The translations under genes and the position numbers were made by a program. From Marichromatium bheemlicum (GTDB lineage Bacteria; Pseudomonadota; Gammaproteobacteria; Chromatiales; Chromatiaceae): DNA of 64,000 nt. Position 1 is the first letter of the stretch, and each line of letters begins with the position of its first letter. This document shows positions 34,168-42,801 of this stretch, one piece after another. Where the stretch lies: contig NZ_JAAXKX010000001.1 in the NCBI RefSeq assembly GCF_012276755.1, positions 304,136 to 368,135 of the forward strand. The letters run 5' to 3'. The notes below the pieces were generated by a model. That model saw only the letters and a list, made by a program, of their open reading frames with translations. It was not told the origin of the DNA and did not search any database.

Positions 34168-34620
34168 ATGAAACGACTCGCCATCCTGCTCGTCACCGCA
34201 CTGCTCGGCACCACGGTGCATGCCGAGAGCGCCGAGGAACTGGTCGCGGGCAAGACCCGCGCCGATATCGATTACCGCCAGCTGATGGAGCTGATGGGCG
34301 AGGCCGTCGGCACCATCCAGCGCGGCATCCTGCGCGAGAACGCCGAACTGGTGGCCATCGGCGCGCGCATGATCCTCGACCACCCGGCGCCGCGTCATCG
34401 CCCCTGGACGATCATGGCCCCGGCCGATCGTGACGCCTTCAAGCAGGCGCTGCTCGTCTTCGACCCGCAGCTCGACCGCCATGCCGGCGCCGCACTCGAG
34501 GCCGCGCGCGAGGCCGACTGGGGCACGGCACTCGATGCCCTCGCCCGGCTCGATCATGCCTGCATCGCCTGCCACGCCGGCTGGCGACAGCGGGTCGTGC
34601 GCGCCGCGCCCGCACCCTGA
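34168..34620 (+). CDS. Periplasmic monohaem c-type cytochrome (C-terminal haem)
   Basis: 150 residues from the ATG at 34168, which gives a good signal peptide (KRLAILLVTALLGTTVHA). A single CIACH haem site (Cys132, Cys135, His136) lies near the C-terminus in a helical protein, as in cytochrome c'/c556-like proteins. Sequence identity to the cytochrome c' at 7351 is low. An alternative GTG at 34150 overlaps the preceding stop. Electron partner unknown; the upstream membrane coiled-coil protein is the likely partner by context. Confidence 0.8.
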   Translation: MKRLAILLVTALLGTTVHAESAEELVAGKTRADIDYRQLMELMGEAVGTIQRGILRENAELVAIGARMILDHPAPRHRPWTIMAPADRDAFKQALLVFDPQLDRHAGAALEAAREADWGTALDALARLDHACIACHAGWRQRVVRAAPAP

Positions 34621-34694
34621 GCCCCCGGGATGCGCCCAGCTGTCATACAATGCGGAGTGCAACCCAAACCACCCGACCGCAAGGGGGCCCTACG

Positions 34695-35090
34695 ATGAAC
34701 GCACCACGCTCCACCCAGGAACTCGCCGCCCTGTTCGACCTCCCGGCCCCCGAGCGCTACACCCTGTTCCTCACCGAGGTGCTGGAGCACGGCCAGGTGT
34801 GGACGCTGTGCGCCGAGGACGGCTTCGTCGCCTTCAGCGACGAGGACGACACCGACTGCTTCCCCTTCTGGCCGGCCGCGGAGCTGGCCGCCGCCCTGGC
34901 CGACGACGACTGGGCCGACTGCCGCCCCGAGGCGCTCGCGCTCGACATCTTCATGGAGCGCTGGCTCCCCGGCATGGACCGCGACGAGCGCCTGGTCTCG
35001 GTGTTCGCCGCCCCCGACGGCAGTGGCATGGTGGTCGACCCACTGGAGCTGCTCGCCGACCTCGAGGCCGCGCAGCGCGCGCGCGACTAA
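34695..35090 (+). CDS. DUF2750-type hypothetical protein
   Basis: 131 residues, acidic, no membrane span or signal peptide. The pattern of an RYTLFLTEVLEHGQVWTL segment followed by FVAFSDEDDTDCFPFWP matches small cytoplasmic DUF2750 proteins as I remember them. Function unknown. It ends 5 bp before the 3' end of the convergent transporter gene. Confidence 0.7.
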   Translation: MNAPRSTQELAALFDLPAPERYTLFLTEVLEHGQVWTLCAEDGFVAFSDEDDTDCFPFWPAAELAAALADDDWADCRPEALALDIFMERWLPGMDRDERLVSVFAAPDGSGMVVDPLELLADLEAAQRARD

Positions 35091-35095
35091 GCGCG

Positions 35096-36001
35096 TCACC
35101 CCCGCGCCGGTGTCCGTACCAGCAGGAACAGACCCGCGAGCGTCATCACCGCACCCGGCAGCGAGGCCGGGTGCGGCCATTCACCGAGCACCGCGACAGC
35201 GGCCAGGGCGGCGACCAGGGGCGTGAGCAGCCCCAGGGTCGTAGTGATCACCGGGGACAGACGAGCGGCAGCGATCCCATAGGACAAGGTCGGCAACACG
35301 GTCGAGACCAGGGCGAGCGCCAGGATCACCGGCAACTCCGCAGCAACCGGCCAGCGTGGGGCTGAGCCCCACAGCCAGGGCAGGCTCACGACCAACCCCC
35401 AGAGACAGGCCACCGCAGTGAGCGCCAGTGGGTGTGGACAGCCCCCAGCGAGCGCGCGCCGGCGCACCCCGAGCGCATAGAGCGCCGCGACCAGGGCGCA
35501 GCCGAACGCAAGCCCGTGACCGACACCCAGGCTACCCGTGCCCAAGGCCGGGGCGAGATAGAGCACCAGCCCCGCGAGCGCAAGCGCGACACACCAGAGC
35601 TGACGTCCACTCGGCGCCACGCCACCAACCCACTGTAGGAGCACCGCAATCACCGGCGCCGCACCGATCACCAGGGTCACCTCGACGACCGGCGCACGCA
35701 CGAAGGCCTCGGTGGCCAGCACATAGTAGAGCCCCATCGTCAGCGGCAAGGGCGTGCGCAGTGCTTGCACGGCCTGGCGCCGATGGATCAGCAGGAAGGG
35801 CGCCAGTACGAGTAGCCCGACACCCAGTCTGGCGACGACGATCTCCGTCGCCGGCAGGTCGGGCAACAAGCGCACGAAGACCCCGGTCAACCCCCAGGCC
35901 ACCGGGGTCACCAGCGCGGCCCCCAGTCCGACCACCTCGACCGAACCCGTCAGTCTCATCCCTCGCAGCACAGTGCCCCCCCTCATCGCCTCAAGACGCA
36001 C
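35096..36001 (-). CDS. EamA/DMT-superfamily transporter
   Basis: 301 residues with about ten membrane spans in two five-helix halves, the layout of drug/metabolite exporters (RhaT/YdcZ/EamA type). The start is uncertain: the first Met is taken here, but a Met 14 codons in (ATG at 35957-35959) would also work. It lies just downstream of an AraC regulator on the same strand, a common regulator-exporter pairing. Substrate unknown. Confidence 0.85.
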   Translation of the reverse strand: MRLEAMRGGTVLRGMRLTGSVEVVGLGAALVTPVAWGLTGVFVRLLPDLPATEIVVARLGVGLLVLAPFLLIHRRQAVQALRTPLPLTMGLYYVLATEAFVRAPVVEVTLVIGAAPVIAVLLQWVGGVAPSGRQLWCVALALAGLVLYLAPALGTGSLGVGHGLAFGCALVAALYALGVRRRALAGGCPHPLALTAVACLWGLVVSLPWLWGSAPRWPVAAELPVILALALVSTVLPTLSYGIAAARLSPVITTTLGLLTPLVAALAAVAVLGEWPHPASLPGAVMTLAGLFLLVRTPARG

Positions 36002-36047
36002 GCAGGCTAGGAGGCGCCGACGGCACTGTCTTGAACGATCTTGGCGC

Positions 36048-36884
36048 CTAGCGTCGGCACCGTGTCCGCGGATGACCGTGGTCGGCGCGATAACGCCCCG
36101 GGGTCACCCCGGTCAAGCGCTTGAAGGCGCGGGTGAAGTGGGCCTGGTCGGCGAACCCCAGCGCCAGGGCGACGGCGACGACCGCCTCACCCCGGGCGAG
36201 TCGCGACTGCGCCGTACGCAGCCGATGCTGCAGGTGCCAGGCATGGGGCGGCAACCCCAGCTCACGGGTAAAGGCACGGACCAAGCGGTAGGCATCGAGC
36301 CGCGCTGCCGTGGCCAGCTCGGTGAGCGAGACCCCGCGCTCCGGGCAGTCGCCGAGATACTCCAGCGCGCGGCGCACCGCCTCGGGCTCGCGCCCGCTGC
36401 GCACGATCGTGGGGCACGGGCGCGCGTGCCGCGCGAGGAAGTGGGCGAGCACATCGAGCAACCGGGTCTCGAAGCTCAGCGAGGTCACGCGATCGGTCAG
36501 CGCCTCATGCGTGGCGGCCAAGGCCGCTGCAAGCGCCCGGTCACTGATGACGGGGGCGGACGCGAACCCAGCGGGTGGACGCTCGCTCACCTGCTGCAGC
36601 AGGCGCTCGGGAATGGTTAGCACGCGATAACGCCAACCCTCGGCGTCGATCGCCGAGACGGCATGGACCACGCCGGCCGGCATGGCGACGATCTGCCCGG
36701 GCGTGGCGACCAGCCGGGCGCCGGCGGACGCCACCCGCTGCGCCCCGCCGTCGATCAAGGCGATCATCAGCCCGTCGTGACAGTGACGGGGAAAGGCATG
36801 GTCACGGAAGGTCCCGCACAGCACCTCGACCCCGGGGAGATCGGGGAGCTGGCGGCTGCGGGGAGGATGGTCTCGGAGCGTCAT
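36048..36884 (-). CDS. AraC-family transcriptional regulator with cupin sensor
   Basis: 278 residues. An N-terminal AraC-binding cupin (FPRHCHDGLMIALIDGG; PGQIVAMPAGVVHAV) is followed by two C-terminal helix-turn-helices: SLTELATAARLDAYRLVRAF and AVALALGFADQAHFTRAFKR, then TGVTPGRYR. It lies 46 bp upstream of the EamA transporter and probably controls it in response to a small ligand. Confidence 0.92.
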   Translation of the reverse strand: MTLRDHPPRSRQLPDLPGVEVLCGTFRDHAFPRHCHDGLMIALIDGGAQRVASAGARLVATPGQIVAMPAGVVHAVSAIDAEGWRYRVLTIPERLLQQVSERPPAGFASAPVISDRALAAALAATHEALTDRVTSLSFETRLLDVLAHFLARHARPCPTIVRSGREPEAVRRALEYLGDCPERGVSLTELATAARLDAYRLVRAFTRELGLPPHAWHLQHRLRTAQSRLARGEAVVAVALALGFADQAHFTRAFKRLTGVTPGRYRADHGHPRTRCRR

Positions 36885-37048
36885 GGACAGGAGTGGTGTC
36901 GTCGCCCTGAGCGACGGGCGCCGGGGGAGGCCGTCTGCGCAAGATTCACGGATGCAAGCCCTGAATCGTCATGTCATACAAGGCGCAATACACTCGATGA
37001 ACACGCCCAGCATGCTGACATCCCCATGGCCGACACCTCCACCAATTC

Positions 37049-40000
37049 TCATGCTTTCCCTCGACCCGGATCGCAAGACATGGATCGTCCGTGCGGCGCC
37101 GACCTGATGCGTGCGGTTCCTGCGCCGACGCCGCCCCGCTCCGACCTGGCCCGTGACAGGCCCGCGCCCGCCCCCAGCCGTCCCACCACCAACAGACTAT
37201 AGAGCACCGGCACCACTCCCAGGGTCAGCAGGGTCCCGACCAGCAGGCCGAAGGCGATGACGCTGGCCATGCCGTGGAACAGCGGGTCCTGGGTGAGGAT
37301 CAGCGGCATCAGGCCGAGGATGGTGGTGATGGTGGTCATGAGGATCGGCCGTAGGCGCCGCGTGGCGGCGACGACGATGGCCTCGTGGGGATCGGCAGCA
37401 GCGGCGCGCTCGATGTCGATGCGCTCGATCAACACGATGGCGTTGATGGTGATGATGCCCGAGAGCGAGAACAGACCGAGGATGACCATGAAGCCGAAGC
37501 TCGCCCCCATGGCCCACAGCCCGGCCGAGGCACCGATCAACACCAACGGGATGGTCGCGAGGATGATGAGCGGACGGCGGTAGCCGTTGAACTGACCCAC
37601 CAGCAGGACCAGGATCACTGCCAACGCCAGGGGCACGTTGGCCGCGAGCGCGGCACGCGACTCGCCGGAGTCGACCACGACCCCATCGAAGTCGACCCAG
37701 TGTCCCGGCGGCAGCTCGGAGGCGATTGCGGTCAGCGCCGGGGCGATCAGCGGCACCATGTCCTCAGCGGTGAGTCGGGTGTTGCGCGCCGACACGGTGA
37801 GGGTACGCATCATGTCGACGCGGACGATGCGCCCCTGCGCACTGGTCAGCTCCAAATCGGCCAGCTGCGCCAACGGCACGCTGGTGGCGCGCTCGCGGGC
37901 GAAGATCTCCAGCGCGCCGAGCTGTCCCAGGTCGATGCGCTCGGCGCGCGGGGCACGGACCAGGATGGGGACGCTCTCATCGGTCTCGCGCAGCGCGGTG
38001 ACGGGCTGGCCGTCGAGCACACGCGCCAGCGCCTCGGCGATCTCGGCCGAACTGACCCCGGCGCGGCGCGCCCGCGCCTGATCGATCGCTACCACCACCT
38101 TGGGGATGCGGTTGTACCAGTCGGAGTGGATATCGATCGCCCCGGGCAGGTCCGCCAGCGCGCGTTCGAGACGCTGCCCAGCAGCCCGCAACACAGCGGG
38201 ATCCGGCCCACGCACCCGCACCTCGAGCCGGGTCGAGTCGCTCGGACCCAGGAACATCTCGCTGACGCGGGCGGCCAATTCCGGGGCCTGGGTGCGGAAC
38301 AGTGCCCGCAGGTCGTGCACCACCTGATCCAGGTGCGCCATACCGGCGACGTTGACGACCATGAAGGCCACGTTCGGCGCCGGATCGATGGGGGTGAGCG
38401 AGAGCACGAAGCGCGGTCCGCCATGTCCGACGTAGGTGGCGTGGCTGACGACGTTGGGGATACCCGGGGACTGTTCGAGCACGGCGAGGATGCGGCGCAT
38501 GGCGGCGTCCGTGGTGCACGTGGTCACCCCGGCCGGCAGGTCGATGTAGACCAGCACCTGGGCGCGGTCGCTGTTGGGGAAGAAGCGCTTGGGCGCCTGG
38601 GCGATACCGACGACGGCCACCGCCAGCAGCCCGAGCATGATCGCCAGCAGCCAGATACGGTGACGCAACACCCGACGCAGCAGCCGCCCATAGATCGCGG
38701 CGAGCCAGGCGAAGACGCGATCGGGTAGGCTCCGGGCTTCGCCCACGGCGATGAAGCGGTGACAGAGCGTTGGCGTCACCGTCATCGCCAGCACCCAGGA
38801 ACTCAGCAGCGCGATCAGGATCACCTGCGAGATGGAGCGGGTGTACTCGCCGGCGGTGTGCTCGGCCAGCATCAGCGGCAGGAACACCAGGATGGTGATC
38901 AGGGTCGAGACCAGCAACGGCAAGGCCAGCTCTCGCCCCCCCTCGCGCAACGCCTGGTCGCGACCGCACCCCTCCTCGAGCCGGCGCTTGAAGTCCTCGG
39001 CGATGACGATGCCGTTGTCGACCAACAGCCCCAGCGCGATCACCAGGGTCGCCAGGCTCATGCGCTGCAGCGACATCTCCAACATGCCCATGACCGCGAG
39101 CGTGATGAGCATGGCGGCGGGGACGATGGCACCGACGATCAGCCCGGTGCGCAGCCCGAGGAAGAAGATCACCACCAGCAGCACGATCGCGAGCGTCTGC
39201 AACACGCTGACCGTCACCCCGTAGACGGCCTTGGCGACCTGCTCGGCCTGGTAGGTCATGACCTCCAGCCGGTAACCCACCGGCAGCCCAGCCTCGATCC
39301 GCTCCAGGGCGGCGCGTACCGCCCGACCGTGGTGCAGCGCGCTCACCCCATCATGCATCGATACCGCGAGGACGATCACCGGCTGGCCGTTGAAATAGAC
39401 CGGGCGTTGCGGTGGATCGATGGTGGCGCGGCGCAGCTCGGCCAAATCCTGCAGCGCGATGCTGCCGCGACCGTCGGGGAGACGGACCAGGGTCTCGCCA
39501 ACGGCGCCGAGGCCATCGAAGCTGCCACTCGGCTCGAGCAGGATGGCACTCGCACCACTGTCCACCACGCCACCGGTGGCGATGACGTTCTGCTCGCGCA
39601 GCGCCGCCGCCAACTGTCGCGGGTCCAGCCCCAACTCGGCGAGCCTGGCGTTGGCGATCTCGACGAAGATGCGCTCGGGCTGCTCACCGAACAGATCGAC
39701 GCGCTTGGTGCCGGGCACGGCATAGAGCCGATCGCGCACGTGCTCGGCGATGTCGAAACGCTCAGGCCAGGAGAAGTCTTCGGCGAGCAGCGCGACCGTG
39801 ACCACGGCGACGTCGCCGAAGTCGGTGTTGACCCACGGCGTCCGCGTGCCCTCGGGCAACCGCCCCCGGGCCCGAGAGACCTTATCGCGCAACTCGTCCC
39901 AGACCTGATCGAGCGCAAACAGATGGGGATAGGTCTCGGCGTGGATGATCGAGACCCCGGGCATCGAGATCGAGCGAATCTCCTCGATCGCCGGCACCCG

Positions 40001-40219
40001 ACGCACCGCCTCCTCGAGCGGACGGGTGATCAGCCGCTCGATGCGCTCGGCCGACAGCCCCGGGAACTCGGTGGTGATCACCGCCTCGCGGATAGTGATC
40101 CTGGGATCCTCACGGGTGGGCAGGGTGAAGTAACTGCGCGCCCCGAAGGCCATCAGCGCGAGCAGGACCAGGGCGACCAACGGACGATGGCGGAAGGCCA
40201 ATTCGCTCAGTGTCATCAC
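37049..40219 (-). CDS. RND efflux permease 1
   Basis: 1056 residues, the usual size of a hydrophobe/amphiphile efflux RND pump. Twelve membrane spans with two large periplasmic loops. The TM4 proton-relay region reads LGLLVDNGIVIAEDF, with Asp-Asn rather than Asp-Asp as in AcrB. It is 6 nt downstream of its membrane fusion protein. No outer membrane channel gene is in the operon, so it presumably uses a TolC encoded elsewhere. Confidence 0.94.
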   Translation of the reverse strand: MMTLSELAFRHRPLVALVLLALMAFGARSYFTLPTREDPRITIREAVITTEFPGLSAERIERLITRPLEEAVRRVPAIEEIRSISMPGVSIIHAETYPHLFALDQVWDELRDKVSRARGRLPEGTRTPWVNTDFGDVAVVTVALLAEDFSWPERFDIAEHVRDRLYAVPGTKRVDLFGEQPERIFVEIANARLAELGLDPRQLAAALREQNVIATGGVVDSGASAILLEPSGSFDGLGAVGETLVRLPDGRGSIALQDLAELRRATIDPPQRPVYFNGQPVIVLAVSMHDGVSALHHGRAVRAALERIEAGLPVGYRLEVMTYQAEQVAKAVYGVTVSVLQTLAIVLLVVIFFLGLRTGLIVGAIVPAAMLITLAVMGMLEMSLQRMSLATLVIALGLLVDNGIVIAEDFKRRLEEGCGRDQALREGGRELALPLLVSTLITILVFLPLMLAEHTAGEYTRSISQVILIALLSSWVLAMTVTPTLCHRFIAVGEARSLPDRVFAWLAAIYGRLLRRVLRHRIWLLAIMLGLLAVAVVGIAQAPKRFFPNSDRAQVLVYIDLPAGVTTCTTDAAMRRILAVLEQSPGIPNVVSHATYVGHGGPRFVLSLTPIDPAPNVAFMVVNVAGMAHLDQVVHDLRALFRTQAPELAARVSEMFLGPSDSTRLEVRVRGPDPAVLRAAGQRLERALADLPGAIDIHSDWYNRIPKVVVAIDQARARRAGVSSAEIAEALARVLDGQPVTALRETDESVPILVRAPRAERIDLGQLGALEIFARERATSVPLAQLADLELTSAQGRIVRVDMMRTLTVSARNTRLTAEDMVPLIAPALTAIASELPPGHWVDFDGVVVDSGESRAALAANVPLALAVILVLLVGQFNGYRRPLIILATIPLVLIGASAGLWAMGASFGFMVILGLFSLSGIITINAIVLIERIDIERAAAADPHEAIVVAATRRLRPILMTTITTILGLMPLILTQDPLFHGMASVIAFGLLVGTLLTLGVVPVLYSLLVVGRLGAGAGLSRARSERGGVGAGTARIRSAPHGRSMSCDPGRGKA

Positions 40220-40225
40220 CGTGCC

Positions 40226-41338
40226 TCAGTCGTAGCGTCGTGCACCGACCCCGAGCAGGCTCACCCGCTGCCCGGCACGCAGGAAGGTCAGCCCGTGGGT
40301 GGCGACGATCTCGTCCGGCCCCAGGCCCGCGCGCACCAGGACGCGACCGGCCCCGACCGCACCCAGTTCGATGGAGCGCCGCTCCAGGGTGCCAATGCCC
40401 TCATCACCGCCCTCGCCACGAAAGACGAAGGCGATGCGCTCATCGCCCTCGCCGACGAGGAAGGCGCTCACCGGGATAAGCCGCCGACCAACGCCGTCCA
40501 TGGTATCGGCCACCAGTACCACCTCGGCAGTCATGCCGGTGCGCAGCTCGGCGCAGGGCTCGAGCAGGCGCAGGGTGACCGGGAAGGTCCCACCCGCATC
40601 ACCCTCGGCGCCGATCTCGGCAACCCGCGCCTCCAGCGTCAGCCCCGGACGCGCCGGCACCCTCACGCGATGGATCGAGCCGTGCTCCAGTCGGCCGATC
40701 AGGGTCTCGGGCACGGTCAGAGCGATCTCGAAGCGGTGGTCATCGCCCTGGATCTCCAGCACCGTCTCACCGGCAGCGACGCGTTGCGCGGGCTCGGCCA
40801 GGCGGCGGGTCACCACCCCGGCATAGGGCGCGTACAGCTCGGTATCGCTCAGGTTCTCGACGGCGAGCGCCAACCGGGCGCGCGCCGTCTCCAGCCGGGC
40901 ACGTGCACTCCCGAGCGCCGCCTCGGCAGAGTCGAAGGCCGCCTGCGAGGCCCAGTCGCGACCGTGCAGCTCGCGCTGGCGCACAAACGCCCGCTCGGCC
41001 TCGTGCAGCCTGGCCTCGGCCTCGGCGACCTCACTCACACGCTCGGCGCGTACCAAGCGGTGCAGGCGCGCATCCAGTCGCCCCAGCAGCGCACCAGCGG
41101 CAAAACGCTCGCCGACCTCGACCTCGAGCAGCTCGACCCGTCCACCGACCTCGAAGCTCAAGGGGGCGCGGCGTACGGCCCGCACCACCGCAGCGAGCCA
41201 GCGCTGCGGCTCGCCCGACGCCGTCTCGACCCGTGTCCAGGCAATGGGACGCACCGGCAACTCGGCCGGTACCGACGGCGTCTTGCAGCCAGCGAGCACG
41301 AGCAGCGCCGGGAGCAACGGCCAGGGACGCACGCCCAT
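40226..41338 (-). CDS. RND membrane fusion lipoprotein 1
   Basis: 370 residues from the ATG at 41336-41338, whose A is shared with the preceding stop (TGATG). The lipobox LVLAGC indicates an inner-membrane lipoprotein. Order: barrel/lipoyl half-motifs (LSFEVGGRVELLEVEVGERF and LYAPYAGVVTRRLAEP) around a helical hairpin, then the beta-barrel and membrane-proximal domains. It links permease 1 to an outer membrane channel. Confidence 0.92.
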   Translation of the reverse strand: MGVRPWPLLPALLVLAGCKTPSVPAELPVRPIAWTRVETASGEPQRWLAAVVRAVRRAPLSFEVGGRVELLEVEVGERFAAGALLGRLDARLHRLVRAERVSEVAEAEARLHEAERAFVRQRELHGRDWASQAAFDSAEAALGSARARLETARARLALAVENLSDTELYAPYAGVVTRRLAEPAQRVAAGETVLEIQGDDHRFEIALTVPETLIGRLEHGSIHRVRVPARPGLTLEARVAEIGAEGDAGGTFPVTLRLLEPCAELRTGMTAEVVLVADTMDGVGRRLIPVSAFLVGEGDERIAFVFRGEGGDEGIGTLERRSIELGAVGAGRVLVRAGLGPDEIVATHGLTFLRAGQRVSLLGVGARRYD

Positions 41339-41739
41339 CAACCACCCCCGCACCGCCCGATCACCGCCGAGCAGCGCTTGATGCTGCCAAAGCCCCAGCC
41401 GGCGCGGTTGTCGCTGGCGATGGCGACGACACGACCGTCGCGCACGCGGATGTCGAAGACACAGGCGCGGGCGTCGTCCTCGGGGTCCGGGACCGGGGTG
41501 GCACGCAGCAGGCCATCGGCGCCGCGGCGCTGCGCCGAGGAGTAATGGCGCAGCGTGACACCGGGATCCGTGGCCGATCGAGTGACCGACAGCGGCTCGC
41601 CGACACAGTGCGCGAGCCGCTCGACCTCAGCGCCGAGCAAGCGCTGCTCGGCCTCGTGGACCTGGTGCAGATGGGGTGCGCCGCAGCCGCCGGAGAGCAG
41701 CGCGACGGCGACGAACAGGAGTGACAGCCGGATACGCAT
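41338..41739 (-). CDS. Small putative lipoprotein in efflux operon
   Basis: 133 residues. An N-terminal signal with lipobox LLSGGC, then a Cys-containing domain (LAHCVGEPLSVTRSA; ARACVFDIRVRDGRVVAI) that looks like a small beta-rich domain. I do not recognise a named family. The stop overlaps the start of the membrane fusion protein, so it belongs to the same operon. Confidence 0.75.
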   Translation of the reverse strand: MRIRLSLLFVAVALLSGGCGAPHLHQVHEAEQRLLGAEVERLAHCVGEPLSVTRSATDPGVTLRHYSSAQRRGADGLLRATPVPDPEDDARACVFDIRVRDGRVVAIASDNRAGWGFGSIKRCSAVIGRCGGG

Positions 41740-41754
41740 GATCGTCTCCCCCGC

Positions 41755-42207
41755 TCAGGTCCGCACCGGCTGGCCGCGCAGCCGGCCGCTCAACCGCAGC
41801 CCATCGCGCAGGCTCAGCCCGAGCAGCGTGGCGTTGACCGCACCGGCGACCAGCTCCAGCCCCTGCACCGCGTAGAAGACGCCGTCGAGTTCCCCCGCCC
41901 CGGCCTTGGCGGCGAGGAAGAAGGCGCAGGGCACCAGCACCAGCAGCCCGTTGGCGGCGATGATCGGCATCCGCCGGCGCTTGGCCGCGACCAGCGCCCC
42001 TTGACGATCACGCGCCAGCGCGAAGCCCGATCCGCCGACCGCCGCGAGCGCCGGGATCAGCACCAGCAGGCCCCAGGGGATGGCGGTCTTGACCGCAACG
42101 ATGGCCGCCGGGGCGGCGAGGGTCTCGACGATCACGGTGGCGAGCCAGAAGCCGAGGATGGTCAGCAGCGCCAGCGCGCCGGCAAGGGGATGGATCCACT
42201 TGGTCAT
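41755..42207 (-). CDS. Four-span membrane protein at head of efflux operon
   Basis: 150 residues from the ATG at 42205-42207, with GGAG upstream. Four hydrophobic segments (for example LAGALALLTILGFWLATVIV and IIAANGLLVLVPCAFFLAA). No known family is recognised. It is divergent from the MarR gene with a palindrome between them, and lies 15 nt upstream of the lipoprotein gene. It is probably the first gene of the MarR-controlled efflux operon. Confidence 0.75.
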   Translation of the reverse strand: MTKWIHPLAGALALLTILGFWLATVIVETLAAPAAIVAVKTAIPWGLLVLIPALAAVGGSGFALARDRQGALVAAKRRRMPIIAANGLLVLVPCAFFLAAKAGAGELDGVFYAVQGLELVAGAVNATLLGLSLRDGLRLSGRLRGQPVRT

Positions 42208-42238
42208 GACGGTCTCCGTTCCAGGGTTAAACATAGCT

Positions 42239-42250
42239 TGCTATATAGCA
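42239..42250. promoter_or_regulatory. Palindrome between marR-like gene and efflux operon
   Basis: TGCTATATAGCA, a perfect 12-bp palindrome, with a related half-sequence (agctata) near 42261. It sits midway in the 79-bp divergent intergenic region, where a MarR repressor would be expected to bind. Confidence 0.5.
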
Positions 42251-42286
42251 TTGCATTCCAAGCTATACAAGTGCTATCAAGACGTC

Positions 42287-42730
42287 ATGACATTCAGCAG
42301 AGACGACTCGGCGGGCTATCTCGCCAACCACCTGGCGCGGCTCTTCGCACGCGAGCTGCAGGCGCGGATCAAGCCACTCGGCCTGAGCATCGGCACCTTC
42401 CCGGCGCTGCTGGTGCTGTGGGAGGGCGACGGGCTGACCCAGCGCGAGCTGATCGCCGCGCTCGACATCGAACAACCGACCATGGCCAACACCCTGGCGC
42501 GGATGGAGCGCGACGGCCTGATCCAGCGCCGACGCGACCCGCACGACGGGCGCGCCCAGCGCATCTGGCTGACCGAGACCGCCCGCGCCCTGGAGGGACC
42601 GGCGACGGCGGCGGCCACGGCGGTCAACGCCCGTGCCCTCGCCGGACTCTCGGCGACCGAGCGCGCGACCTTCGTCGCGCTGATGCGCAAGGTCGTCGCC
42701 GGACTGCAGCCCGACGACGGGGCCGTCTGA
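42287..42730 (+). CDS. MarR-family transcriptional regulator
   Basis: 147 residues, normal length. The winged helix is visible as LTQRELIAALDIEQPTMANT (recognition helix) followed by the wing RRRDPHDGRAQRIWLT, the MarR signature. It is divergently transcribed from the operon with the four-span protein, lipoprotein, fusion protein and RND permease 1. It is a likely ligand-responsive repressor of that operon and of itself. Confidence 0.92.
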   Translation: MTFSRDDSAGYLANHLARLFARELQARIKPLGLSIGTFPALLVLWEGDGLTQRELIAALDIEQPTMANTLARMERDGLIQRRRDPHDGRAQRIWLTETARALEGPATAAATAVNARALAGLSATERATFVALMRKVVAGLQPDDGAV

Positions 42731-42801
42731 GCCCTCCGGCCGCCGGTGTTGGATTGCCGGGTACGGCCCCCCAACCGACGGCGTGACGACACGACGAGAC
42801 C

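Noticed and set aside
38759..41545. 928-codon open frame antisense to RND permease 1 and its fusion protein
   Set aside because: Shadow frame. Composition is dominated by Gln/His/Asp/Arg and spans a gene boundary on the other strand; no motif.
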